Below are positions 25,403 to 38,000 of a DNA stretch of 64,000 nucleotides, in pieces (position 1 is the stretch's first letter; each line of letters opens with the position of its first letter). The stretch lies in the NCBI GenBank assembly GCA_013396995.1, contig VWZP01010350.1, positions 2,352,806-2,416,805 on the forward strand, given 5' to 3'. A program made the translations under genes and the position numbers. Source of the stretch: Dicaeum eximium. Its lineage: Eukaryota > Chordata > Aves > Passeriformes > Dicaeidae. The notes beneath the pieces are model-generated. The model did not search any database and was not told the origin of the DNA. It saw only the letters and a program-made list of their open reading frames with translations.

Positions 25403-28400
25403 ACTTGAGGCTAGAAAGCCCTTCGAGGGGATGAAGTCACCAGCAAGCGTGTTCCTAACTATAAATATCTGGCCTCTCACTAAGCAGTTCACCTATCTAC
25501 AGGATAAGTGGCCATGTTACAGTGCTCCTGCTTCAGAATATTCTTTAGAAGGGTGGATCATTTTTCCAAGCTCTTTTGTAATGTAGCATTTAAAAAAAAG
25601 ATGCCAACATAAACTGTGCTTAAATAACATTACTCTGAGTAAAAGCCACAAGAGTTAGAGTCTAGAATTAAAGCTTAAACTGTCCTTAAGTCACCCTATT
25701 TTGTTTTGATATGTTAGAAATCCCCAGACAACTGTCTTTCTTAGCTCAGTTTTACAACGGATATGCTCAATGGAATCCCGTTTTTTCACTCCAAACACTT
25801 GCTTGTGGAATTCTATTTACCGTAACCTTTATTGCATGAACCTATTTTTGATTGCTCTTGAACATTTAAAATTCCAATGGTGTGTAAAGAGATATATGTT
25901 CAGAAATGTGTTTTACCTCTTAACCATTATCAAATTAAGAAAGACCTGAAAAGAAAAACAGTTGTTAGGAGTGTGATCTGCATGCTTCTGCTCTAATAAG
26001 GGCTGTTATCTCCAGGGGTTTGTGCAGATCACTTTTGAAGGTGGTGCTAACGTTAATATTGCTGTTTCATGCTCTGCTGAGGTAGTTTTAAATAACCACC
26101 AAGGTTCTCTACAAACCCTTCTGGCCATCAAGAAACACTGAATTGGCCCCTTCACCTGCCATAGTCCCCATCTTCTCCCCAGCCATGGACTGTGGTCTAA
26201 CCACAGAGGCCCCCAGTGAAGGCAGGCAGTGGTTTAGATTACAGGATGGTGGATAACTTTGTTTCTGTACCTACACCAAAGTCAAGCTGCCAGGAGACTG
26301 AAATCGGCAGAAGCTAAATGGCTGATGTGCAGAGAACAGTAGTAAGATTTTTCAGATGAAAAAAAAATCTCTTTTTATAAAGCAACTTGTAAAGAGAGCA
26401 CTGAACCTGTATGTCAGCCCTAACTTGAATATTTATAGACATTTGCATACATCCTAGTATAGTTTCTGTGCCCATAATCCTTGCTCTGTGCAGGCTTTGT
26501 AGGCTCTTTACATGGTTTCTGCTCCCTTCCTCCCTGTCTTTGATATTCATGTCCTTTAGGGCATTTTGCAGTAGTGCTTCCCTTCTATTATAGAATATCA
26601 TGTGTTCTAGTAAAGTCCAAAATAGCTGACTCAAGGAAAAAACAAAATCTCATTTTTCTCCATTTTTAAAGAAAGGTGGAATTGTAGTGGAAAATATTTT
26701 TTCCCCGTTTTCTTATTTATTTTGCATCTTGTGTATGAAGCAAGCATGTACTTCATGTTTTTGTGAAATTCAAATTTATCTGATTTACAAGATGAGCTAC
26801 TACTACAATGAGTGCATTCAGAAAATGTCATTTAAACAAATGATACGTCTGTGTGAGTTCATATATGCATCTATAAGTCAAGGCACAGATTTTTTGGAGC
26901 ATGGATTAGTGGCATAGGATAGCATTAGTATCTAGTACGTACAGCCCATACATCTTCATACAGGGCATGAGTATAGGAACGATAAATGGTCCTAACAAGC
27001 ACCAACAGGAAACAAATCCACTTGTATAAACAAATGGCTTGATTCCATACAAAGCTTCCAGTACAACAAGTATTATTAACTTCCTTTGAGGCTTTGTGAG
27101 TGAGCCTGTTTCTTATTTTATCTTCAAGTTGCAATTTTCTGATTCACTCCTTGACAGTTCTTAATGATAATTTCTGCTTCTTTTTTTGGCTAATGAAAAA
27201 AGGAAAAAAAGGAAATGAATGCAGTGCCAGTCAGCCTAACTGTTTCATAATACATTTGAGTTTCTAAGTTTATTTTCTGCAGGTGTAGGTGGAATTGCAA
27301 ACTCCAATGTTACAGTGCAGTACTCTTTCTACTGCAAAAATTATAGTATTTACAGCAGCATTGGAAAAATTCATTTTGTCTCCACTCCATTGTAAGAGTT
27401 TCCATCTCTGTAGTTTCCACAGTATTTATAATTAAGGTATGACAGTAAATATTTGTCAGAACAAGTTACAGCGGTATTATGACAGATGGTAGCAGAGTTT
27501 AAATTGTTGTGGAAACATATACTACCTATGAGTTGATAGTCAAGGATTTTATTGCTTGTGCAATCAAACCCCTGCATTGTGCTTCACTAACATGTTTTCT
27601 CCAAAAGAAAGTCTTTTGCATGCATGAACCAAAGTTGGTTCAGACTCAAAGTACAGGAAGCTCAGGAATGATTAGGTCTCTATTTTTTTTTGTGTGTGAC
27701 AGTAAGAAGCTTCCAAAGAAAGGCACAAGTTACCTTTTTTTTTTTTCCAAGGGTCTTATTTATAATAAGTGATAGCAGGACTAGTAAGCAGAATGTTGCA
27801 AGCAGTTTGTTGCATTTGCTGTTGGTTAGTGTGGACACAATATTACTGCTGTGGTGATTACTGCTGTGGTAATCTGCAGGAGATAACAGGAAGACATCAT
27901 GCAGTTTGTTACGGCCCAGTGGGAAAACAGTGTCCTGGTATTCTTCTGTATGATTCTGAACCTGTAGATATCCAGGTAATTACATTCAGGCCTTTTGGTT
28001 AGGTAGATAGGTTTTATGGAAGAAAAAATAAGCATAGGTTCTTTAGAGTAGCATTGCATGTAAGTCAAGATAATTTAAAACTAAATTCTCTTGTTTTATG
28101 CCTACTGAAGTGCATTTGGGAATAGCAAATGGTAGTGTGGCTTTCATGGAGAAATGTCTAAAAGGAAAAGTTAAGGCAGGAGAGTAATAAATTGTTGTAG
28201 CAAAAATTTGTACCCTCTCCTTTTACTGGGGTGCTGACATTCCCTTCCTGTTACAGCTGGAAGGCAGCACCATCCTTGCGAGTCAATCTCTCATGACACT
28301 ACCCTGAGAGGACAGAATAGTGGACTTTTACCCTGGAATGTTTCCAAATGCTAGAGCAGACAATACTCTTAAAAATGTGTTTATTGTGGTCAGAGTGGTT

Positions 28401-28555
28401 TCCGTGTAACAGTAAGATGGGTGAGAGTATATTAGAGTACGAGCAAGATGTTGCTAACATTTGTGAAAGAGCAGAGAACTCTAACTATGCCTCCTTCATG
28501 TCACTGTGGTAGAATGTCAGTCTTTCTACTGTTTTGAAGCTGGTGCATTTCCTGT

Positions 28556-28812
28556 TTGCCTCTTCTGTTGAGGGAGGATACTGAAAGCAAAGAGGATGTG
28601 GTGGGGACAGGTCTTAGAGCTGGTGTTAATAGGTGGGATTTTTGTTTCTTTGCTTGCCGCTGTTGTACAGTGATGGGAGCACGTGGCATGATCACAAGCA
28701 AAATGTTTGTTATTGAGAAAGTGATACAGCCACTAAAAATGACTTCTGAAGATCTTTGGGAAATACAACGTAGCTCAAGTCCTTTACATGACCTCTCTAA
28801 TTTGTGTTCTAG
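28556..28812 (+). other. In-frame open extension upstream of the 248-nt exon; possible alternative N-terminus
   Basis: The reading frame of the next exon continues upstream without a stop for 85 codons. Within it lies TTTCTTTGCTTGCCGC…TGTTGTACAG, a good polypyrimidine tract and AG ending at 28670. An ATG follows at once at 28673 in a favourable context (G at -3, G at +4). Translation from that ATG gives MGARGMITSKMF…EDLWEIQRSS…DLSNLCS and then joins the normal exon. Splicing the normal upstream exon to 28671 would instead hit TGA after 15 codons. So it would make sense only as an alternative first exon, or after a non-coding exon. This is a hypothesis; no conservation or transcript evidence is available here. 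Confidence 0.2.
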
Positions 28813-29060
28813 ATTTCGCCGCCAGCTCTCTGAACCTTGCAATTCTTTCCCACCTTTGCCTGCAATGCCAAGGGAAGGACGCCCAATATATCAGCGCCAG
28901 ATGTCTGAACCAAACATCCCTTTCCCACCTCAAGGTTTTAAGCAGGAGTACCACGATCCAGTTTATGAACACAACGCTATGGTTGGCAGTGCAGCCAGTC
29001 AAAATTTCCCCCCTCCTCTGATGATTAAGCAGGAACCTAGAGATTTTGCATATGATTCAG
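28813..29060 (+). CDS. ETV1: ETV1 coding exon, residues 185-268 (RSK/PKA and SUMO sites)
   Basis: This 248-nt exon completes Arg185 and encodes FRRQLSEPCNSFPPLP…REGRPIYQRQMSEPNIPF…GFKQEYHD…LMIKQEPRDFAYDS, ending one base into Glu268. It has acceptor TTCTAG and donor GTAGGT, phase 2 in and 1 out. RRQLS (Ser191) and QRQMS (Ser216) are basophilic kinase motifs reported as RSK1/MSK1/PKA targets in ER81. FKQE (Lys228) and IKQE (Lys257) are SUMO consensus sites. All are intact. This middle region restrains DNA binding in PEA3-group proteins and integrates receptor tyrosine kinase signals. It is the largest internal exon here, and the frame is uninterrupted. Confidence 0.97.
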
Positions 29061-32000
29061 GTAGGTGAGATTCTCCTTTACTTCTGCATAGCAAACAATA
29101 CGTGAGTCCAAGCCAGTGCTATTGATGTTTTGATTGTACAAATTGAAATTTGCTCCTTTGACATATCTCACAAATTATGTCTGAGACAGCTTACAAAGTA
29201 TTAAGATTGCTACATAACACAGTGTGACTCTTGCCACCGTTTCTTGCTCTTTAAAGGGCTTCATTTTCTAGAAATCTCTGTCCAGAAACATTAAAGGAGT
29301 CAGGGAAGAAAGTAATGGGTGCAAATTTGCTTTGTTAAGAGGGAACTTGTTCTGTACAATGTCATCTTTGACCTCTGAATTTGTGTGCTCCATTTTATGA
29401 GTTCTTCCATTTGTCTGCCAGAAATAGAGAACTCTTTCTCCTCTTGCTTGCATTACTTTAAATCAGGAGTAACTCCACTGAAGTGGGGTTTATACAGCTA
29501 TAAAACCGATGAGGGAGAAGAATCGGCCAAATTGGTGTCAGCTTCTCAGTTTGTGCCTACTGCTGTGTTTTGTAGAGGTACATAATCTGAGATGCCAGGT
29601 TGCTGATGTAGAGAATACGCTGTTGCTATTAATAATGTTTATTATGATTGTGCTTGTGGGGCAACTGGAATGGAACCTTATTGCTCTAGAGACAGTACAA
29701 AACTGGAGGAGGTGGTGGCGGCAGAGTCTGCTCTCAATAGCTTCTGATCAAAATAGAAAAGATAAGCAATAGAAAGGATAGAAAAATAAATCAAGGGAAT
29801 AATACTGTAAATGTTTGACAAATTTTCAACATAATATTTATATTATGCTTGGGGAAAGAATGAGAGAATGAAGAAGTCAAAAAAGAAATTTAGTAATGAG
29901 TACCAAGTAACAAGGCGAAGGAAGCTGCAAAGAAGAAAGCTGGAAAGGTGGTATGAAAAGAAGCTGAGATTAAAATATGAGGAGTGCTCTAGATGGAGTT
30001 AAACAGTTGATTGGTATGGAGCCAAGATAATGCAATCAAAATGTTTTTCAGTTTTAGTGTAAGTGATTTCTGCAGCTCCTCTTCAATATTGCCTTGGTCC
30101 TGCTTTGTGCATGCCACACTGTTGAGGGATTTCAGTGTGTCCCAACTATGCTTCTGGAGGGAACATTGCTTTTGTACCCATCCATGCTGACTTGGGCAGG
30201 GGGAATGGATAGCTGTGTCTGACTTCAATCTGACTCCTCCTTCTTCTTGGTGCTGCTGTACTCCCAGGGCTTTCCTTCTGGCTCAGTCTCTGGCTAGCTG
30301 CTTTTGCAGTTTAGTTACCAAAGGCTATATGACAGCTGAGTTGAAGTGTCCTTTGAAATTTTAGCTCATGAAAAACTATCTTGCCATTTGATATAGCATA
30401 GAACAGTATTTTTATGTTCTTTCTGTAGCTAACTTAACACTGTCTATTTGGTGGGGTAGTCTGTGGTTTCATTAATATAAAGTGCTTGTTGTAGAGTTCA
30501 TCTCGATGTTAAAATGGGGAAATTTGGAAAGTAGAGCTGATTTTTCCTTTCTTATTCTTAACAAGCAAAGAACCAATCCTTAGCAAAATTTGAGTTAGCC
30601 CTTAACAGGGAGGGGACCAGGGCTGAAATATTTCTCCAAGCTGATGTATAAGACAAGACGAAAGTGAAATCAAATTTAAAGGATCAGATCCAGAACTCAA
30701 TCCACTCATGAAGGTTCTGAGATCTGTGGCTTTGTGGAGTTGTGTATCTCTAGTCCTAGAGCATACAGGAGAGACTGTGTAGTTCATGTGGCAGGGGATA
30801 ATAAATGGGGGGGCTGCAGCTTCAGGCACTGCCAGTCCTTTGCAACCTTCACAAGCACCATTATTCATCCTGCTAAATTAAAGGTCAAAAAAAGGCCCTT
30901 TTGTAAATATGCTTCTTATTTGCCTCAGAAGTGGGATCTCCTTATTGCATTCTGTTACTTTAAATCTGGATTGGCTGCTAACATTCATCTTTCTTTGGAA
31001 TATTCTGTATGGAAGAAAGCAGGAAATTTTATTCTGAAATGAAGATGTACAAACTTGTATCCAGTCCTGTCATGTCTATTTATTTTGTGCCAGCAAGAAC
31101 AACATTCCACTTTATAATAATTATCTTCAAGCAAAATTGTTGCTTCTTTTGTAGATGAATGATTAGTTTTTTAAAATGTAATAGCTGTGTAACCAGTGGT
31201 CATGAAAAATTAATCTCTTGGTATCAGGAAGTACTTTTATTGGCCTCAGAATCACTGCATTTAAGTTGACACATCTGTACACTCCATAAATTGCAGTCAA
31301 CAACTGTGGTCTGTTGATATTTTGTCTTGTTACCATCTGTTCTCTAGAAACCATCATTTTCCATCCTTGCTAAGAGTACATTAAATAACCCCTTAGGAAA
31401 CATAATGTATTTGTCACTGAATCATTGATTTCATTTTTCACCTATGGATGTTCAGGGAAGGAGGAATACCAGAGTAAAAAGTCTTTTTTTTTTTCATTGT
31501 ATTTATTGCAGCTCAGATAAGAATATAGGAACATATTTTAAAAGTTCATTGTAATGCACTGAGATGTTCCTTTTGGGATGTTTTTGAAAGGGGCTCATAA
31601 AAGTTCATCGCTGTTGTGCATTATTCTTTTATACTTTGTGGGAAGCTGATGAATGAAAAGCATTATTATAGAATGATTACAACTCTATTAAAACATGACA
31701 TTAATTATGACATGGGAAATGGCAGATCAATTAGTTGTAATTGTAATTGCAGGTATGCAATTTCTACTGCAGAATAGAGATAATGGAGATGTTTGAGATA
31801 ATGGAAACAGAAAAATGTCAACAGAGGAGAGGCTCTTCCTTATCCATCCAAGCTTCTAGAAGTCACAGTGCATCATATATGTTCAATCAGACATTTTCTG
31901 CCATGGATTTTTTTTCTTCATGTCTGACAGTCTGATGTATTTAGTACTTGGTGGTAAATCTAGCAACTTTAGTCACAGAAGTGCAGCCGGGGGCATACAG

Positions 32001-35000
32001 AGCTTTGAGGATTTGCATAATTAATGAATATACTCCAAAAGGCTTCCTAAGACCTTTGTTTACAAGGCCTAATAGTGGGTATTCCTGTACAGTTAGCACT
32101 TCTAGAATTCAGTAATGTATTCAGGTACTTAAACAAAAAGGCCAAACAAAAATATCGCTCGTCTCTTCTGTGCTTTATTTTTGAGCAGGATCTTCACAGG
32201 CTTAACCCTTCCTACATGATGTAGTGTATTTGCAAATATGCTAAGGTATGACTCTAGCTGTGCATGCATCAATTAATATTAAAAACCAAGTTTTAAAACA
32301 ACATGTTAAATTATTAAATTTAAATCTTATATTTGGTTTTGCCCAATTGAAGTAGTTATTTTGGTTGAGAAACTTTTGCAACCATGTCTTTGGAAACTGA
32401 AATTTGTCACACAGTGGTAATAGAGATGAATAGAGGAGGAACTGTTGCTGGCATATTCTAGTTACTGATTGCCAGGAATTTTTCTGTTGAAATTTAGATA
32501 GATTCAGTGCTTCCTGAATGTGTTATAGGCCTTAGCAGGGCTGTTCTCACAGTTTCATTTCAGGGTAGCCTCACAATTAATACGCTTGAACGAACCTTAG
32601 AAAATTTGGTTTCTCTCCCTGTCACTTCTGAGACACTAGTCACATCACTTCAATAATGAAGTCTCCAGGCAAAATTATTAGCCTCCATGTCTTTCTTTCT
32701 AAGTTGCTCATCCTGTTTTATTCCTGAAGCTTCACAAGCAAATACATTGTGTTGGCAAGTGAGAAAGGATGGGGAACTGCCCCTCTGTCAAGAGAAATGA
32801 GCGGAGGCCAAGAGACAAGACAGATATATAAACCTGTTTGTTTTGGATAGCCAGTTAGAACTGGGTGATTTTTAAAAGAACATTATGTACTACATCTGTT
32901 CAAATCCTAGCTCCTAGGGCCTTTCTTTGTGTTTCTAGGTGAAGAATTATGGGAACATCAGATAAGGGATATGGGAACATCAGTACAAGCAGTATAAAAA
33001 TACATAATACCAAAAACCTGGCGGAAGCGATGTGGCTACTTTGAAAAACCTTGTTGGAGCTGGAATGGGCTTTACTGGGTCCTAAAGTTGACTGTTCAGC
33101 TGTATTATCTTTTCTTTTCTTGCAAACCTCTGCCTCAGTACATAGACAACTTCCATCCCCTGTAACAAATGAAGCAGGGGCTCCACCTGCTAAGCTGTTT
33201 GCAGCATGGCTCTCCTTCCCACAAAGAGTTTTGACCCGTGCTCTCAAGACGAGTGGCAGAGCAAAAGGCTGTATCATATTCACAGCAAAGGATTTGTATA
33301 AAGTTTGTGCAGGAAGTTGTTAATTATGACACTTGCTAACCTAAGTTTGCTCTTATAGGTATGTGGTAGCATTCTGCCATCCATGTTAGAAATGTATTTA
33401 CCTAACGATGGGAAACACAATAAAATGCAAGAGTCCTCTCAAATACCTAATGAGGTGTTTTTTGAAAAGCAAGTCAGTGGGTAATAACGTGGAAAAAGAC
33501 ACCTAGTAGCACATTCTTCCCTAGGAGTCAGCCAATATATTCTTAAGTTTGTGAGTTTGCAGAGTAGCGTAAGAGAAAGTGTTGAATTGAAATTTCAAGG
33601 GGAAAAAAGTTATTTTTTAGGTTATATTTATTTGTAGCTTGATTTTCCCCCTCCCCCCCTTTCTTTTTTAAATAGATTATTATTCTGTTGTATGTCTGAA
33701 GGCAAAATTTAGATATTTGGAGATGAGAAAAAGTCAATCGGAGTCAGCGGTAGTTTGCTTTTTCCAGGATATTCTCCAGTGCATTGACCAGTGCAGCATT
33801 TAAAGTGATACAAGTTGTGGTGCTCCCACTACTGTTTTTTATTATATTGGTTAATTTTTGTACTGTGCTCTGAAAATATAAAGTTCTGCGTGAGCGCTAA
33901 GTGTTATTACTTCTATTTTTCCCCTGGGAGATTATTTCACAGACAAATAGACTTCACAGTTAAGAAATATTTCTTGATCATAAGCCTAAATTTTCTCTTT
34001 GATCGGTTGCATTCCCTTGCTCATAGCTACACCTCTTCATAAACAATTTATTGGTATTAATGTACCACCTCTAAATCACTGTAGATGGATTGTGTGTGTG
34101 TTCTGTCAGTGTGACTCGAGATCTTGTATCTTGCTTCAAAAGTCTTCCAGCTGTTTAGTCTTTTCCTCAAATTCTCTCCAAGTTTCCTTTTTCTTTTTTC
34201 TGTTTTTCCTTTTTTAAATCAGTGTGCAAATAGTTGAAGTATTTTTGAACATATATTTTTAAAATGCTCTGTGAAACAGAACTGACTCCATCCTTTTCCT
34301 GGATATGGTGCTTCAGTACACACATCTCAAAACTGCATCTCCTTATGGCCTTAAAGAAATCCTTATACACAGAGGTACAATTGTTCGCAATGAAAATCCA
34401 GATGGCATAAAGGCAGGAGGGGAGAAGGGACAGGATTTTGCTCTTGAGTTAGAGGAGTTTAAGAACTCTCCTTACCTCGATTTTGGTTTTTCAGTTTTCC
34501 CTGAGGTTTAAAATATTTCATGCTTGTGTTTTGGGAGCTTGTCTTTGCTGTGTTGCTTCAGTGGATGAGTATGAATTTTGTTCAATAGTTAAGCTGCACT
34601 GGACTTTGTACTTGCTCTTAAAACACAAATCTGCTGTTGGGCTGTATGACAGCAGAAAATAAGAGCATCTGACAGGGAAACTTGGTAAACCTGGACTTCA
34701 GAAGATTGCTGTGACAGGCAGAAACTTAACTTTTCACTTGCTGTCAATCTAGCTGATTTCCTCTATTCACTATTTCTGTCTGAAATAAATCTGTAGTTAG
34801 AAATTATTTCATTTTGCAATGTTATCTTTGTGAACAAAGGAAAACCTGAATACCAAGTTAATGTGAGTATATAGGCAGGAGAACATATATATATTTTTAT
34901 TTTCAAGGCAGACAATACAATCTGAAAAATTGTCCTGCAGTCCCTGTTTTTCAAAGAAATGGAGAAATATCCTCTAAATCTACAGTTACAGTAAGTGGCA

Positions 35001-38000
35001 CGGGCTAATGATTTGATTTGAGGATTGAGAGCGCAGTCTGGATTTACTCTTTGTGCATTAAGGCAGGTCAAATGGACACAGGCTGCATTTTAAATCAGTA
35101 ATGGAAGGCTGAAGCCTGCCTTAAACCAATCACATCAGCCTTGCCCAAGACCAATTGATCCCGAGAGACTGAGCCCTGTAAGCTTAGCTTTTATATGAAT
35201 GGACTCTGTGCAGCCTGAAGTTTCATTCATAAAATGGATGCTGAAGGGGGAAAAAAAAAAGCCAACCCACACACGCCAAACCCTGGAATGTCCATTTATG
35301 CAGAGCTGAAGGGTGTAGTGTTCCCTCAGCTGCTGCTCTTGCCAGTTGCCTTAAAGTAATGATTAATGCTGCTTGGCCCGGCTTGCCTGCAACCTGACAC
35401 CATTTATGGCCTTGGTGTGTTTCTAATGTATAGTGAATGAGAAGGCTACATTCTCAAATCAGAAACATAAACAGGAACTGGTTGGTCTGAATTCCATTCA
35501 AATATGTCACTTCAGCCGTGCAGTGTTTGTCCAACTTCGATTTTACAGGCAGGGAACGGGGCGGGAGAGAAAAAGCAACACAGACATTTTTGCAGTAAGA
35601 TTACCAACAAAAGGAGCGAGGGAGAGAGAAAATACTGCTGTCTTTTGTTGAATTCAAAGGGGAGAAATGTTTAAGATAAATTTTACAGTTACTGAGGTTA
35701 ATAAAAGCAAATACATGATTTTAGAGCATGCTCAAAAGATCAGCTCCATGTGGAATTTCAATTCAGAGCTGAATGTATGAGCCTTTGTTTTCCTGTTCTG
35801 CTGTACAAAAAGTTACACATCGCCTAGACAGGCTGTTGACATCTGGTCTCACAAAATGCATTAGATGTTGTCATAGATCTAAAAACCAAAGTTGTGGAAA
35901 GGAAGATGTTTGCTTAAGGTTTTTTCTGTATGTGTGTAATATTTCCACTTAGACACGAGCTGGTGGGGCCAAACCTAGTTCTCTGACAAGTTTTTGTGAA
36001 ATGAGGTGTAAGAAATTAAACTTTAACAATTTTAATTAGCTATTTTTAGAAGGAAATGCATGTGTATCTATGAGTGCACATCCTTGAAAGTTTGATATTT
36101 TTTCCTAGATTTCTGGCACAAAGGCTGGTGACAGAGAAAATGAATAAAATCTTCCATTCTGAATGTTTCTAAATGGTATAATGAACTGGGAAAAATGCTT
36201 AATTTTTAAATGGATTTTTAGAGAATTTTTGTCTGTTTTCACCTATGTAATTTCAGTGCACCTACATTTTTTCATGCCGAATCTGCTACTGGAAAAAAAA
36301 AACCTGACTTTTGTATTGTCAGGACTTTACTAATTTGTAGAAGTCTGTTCAGCTTGTGAAGGGATAAAGCTTTTAAAGGTGGTTGAACTAAAACTTGATC
36401 CACCAGCATTTGGGTGGTGAAATACACTCAAGCAATTCCTGTGTAAGGAGTTTGTAATTAGTTCCAGTATTTTTACCTGAATATCTTCTTTTGGGGAAAC
36501 ATGAATTTGAATCTAAATGTGTTCTGCACGTTTAATAATCCAAAACAATAATTTGTTGCTTTTTCCTGCAAAACACAAATCATGCATTTTTCTTAGTGAC
36601 TCCTGGTGCTACCTGAGCAATTTGTTGCCATCTTGTTTGAAGAACTGCCATTCTTACCTAAAAAGGTCCTGTTTTCTAGTGATTTCATTATTCTCTTCAC
36701 CCTTGGGCTGGTCAGAACTTCTCACTGGTGTTGTGAACAGCTGCTTTCCACCAGGAGGCTGAATGTGTTTCAGTGGTGGATGAAGTGCTCCTTTGTAAAC
36801 AGTTTGTCAGTGCTCTTGGAAATCCATGAACCGAAAAGTTATTTGCAGTGATATTGTGATGTTTTAAGTCTAATGCCAAAAGTATGATGTGTTCTAGTTT
36901 GAACATTTTATTTTTAAAAGGCTACTTTTGTCTCTGCACTTGGTAAAAATCTCTCCCAGTACACCAACCACCTGCTCATGTAGCAGAGAAGTGCTTGTAC
37001 TGTGTAAGGGAAGCTCTGAAGGGATAGCTGGTGTGTTCACAGGGTCAGGCTGGCACATGGGAGTGACACCAGGTTTGTCCCAGCTACCTGAGGGACTTGT
37101 GCATGCCCATCTGTACCTGGTAGCACAAAGGGAGAGAATCTTGTCTGCATTTCTTGTCTATGGGAAGACAAAGTGGCACATTTAAATCTATCTGTGTAGA
37201 CACGCAAACTCTGAATTACTGAAATAGGGGCCAAAATTCACATAATTACTTTTCAGACAAAAAGGACAATTTAGAAGTACATGGTATAAGTGAAATTGCA
37301 GGGTTGCCAGTGAAGTCCCTTCAAAGTTTTGGGGCATAGCTCCTTTTGAAACAGTTCCTTATGGAACCTGCTTCTAATATAATTTACTTGGTAGTAAAGT
37401 GTAAGTGGAAAAGTGGGCAGGAAAACAGTAACAAGGTTCCAGTCTTATTCTTATCACTTTGTTTTAAACCTGTAGGGAAGTAGGCATGCTTCACTATGAG
37501 TTGAGTGTTTGGTGAATTTGAGTGACTTGTTAAGAGTCTCCCTGACTAAGGCATCTGGCTGCCAGTGCACCACAGTTTTCCCCTGAGCTGCCACATGGAG
37601 GGTGAGGCCAGGCAGGCAGTTCCCTTCTTCTCCCACCCTGTTTCGGATGGCCTGTGCCTTCTAAGGCTCCATCTCCACATCCCTCCCTGGGCACGTGCAC
37701 ACGTGCAGTGCAATGCCTCTGTATCACGCTGTGCATGTATCACATGGGGTGTGCCCTGGGCCTCCAGATCTACAGCTGATGTTGATAAAGTGAACTGAAA
37801 AGTAATTCAGAGTTAGGCTGTAACATAACAACCTGCCATTTAGTTAGAGAGGCTGTGTGAGGTCAGAAACAGGAATGGCTGAAGAATAAATCCTGCATCA
37901 GGTTTCCAGTTCCTGCTTTGCACTGCTTCATTCAGAAGAAGACAGTCAGTCACTTCATCCCATAGAACACAGTCTTGTCATTTCATCCCTTTGCCTGCAG

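Larger units (their letters stand above)
25036..28812 (+). other. ETV1: ETV1 intron (3.8 kb)
   Basis: A 3777-bp intron. It holds a CR1 LINE 3' end at about 25318-25402. At 27841-27872 there is a short direct duplication of 'attactgctgtggt'. The last 257 bp (28556-28812) stay open in the same frame as the following exon and include a strong acceptor-like site at 28640-28670, described separately. No other feature was recognised. Confidence 0.85.
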
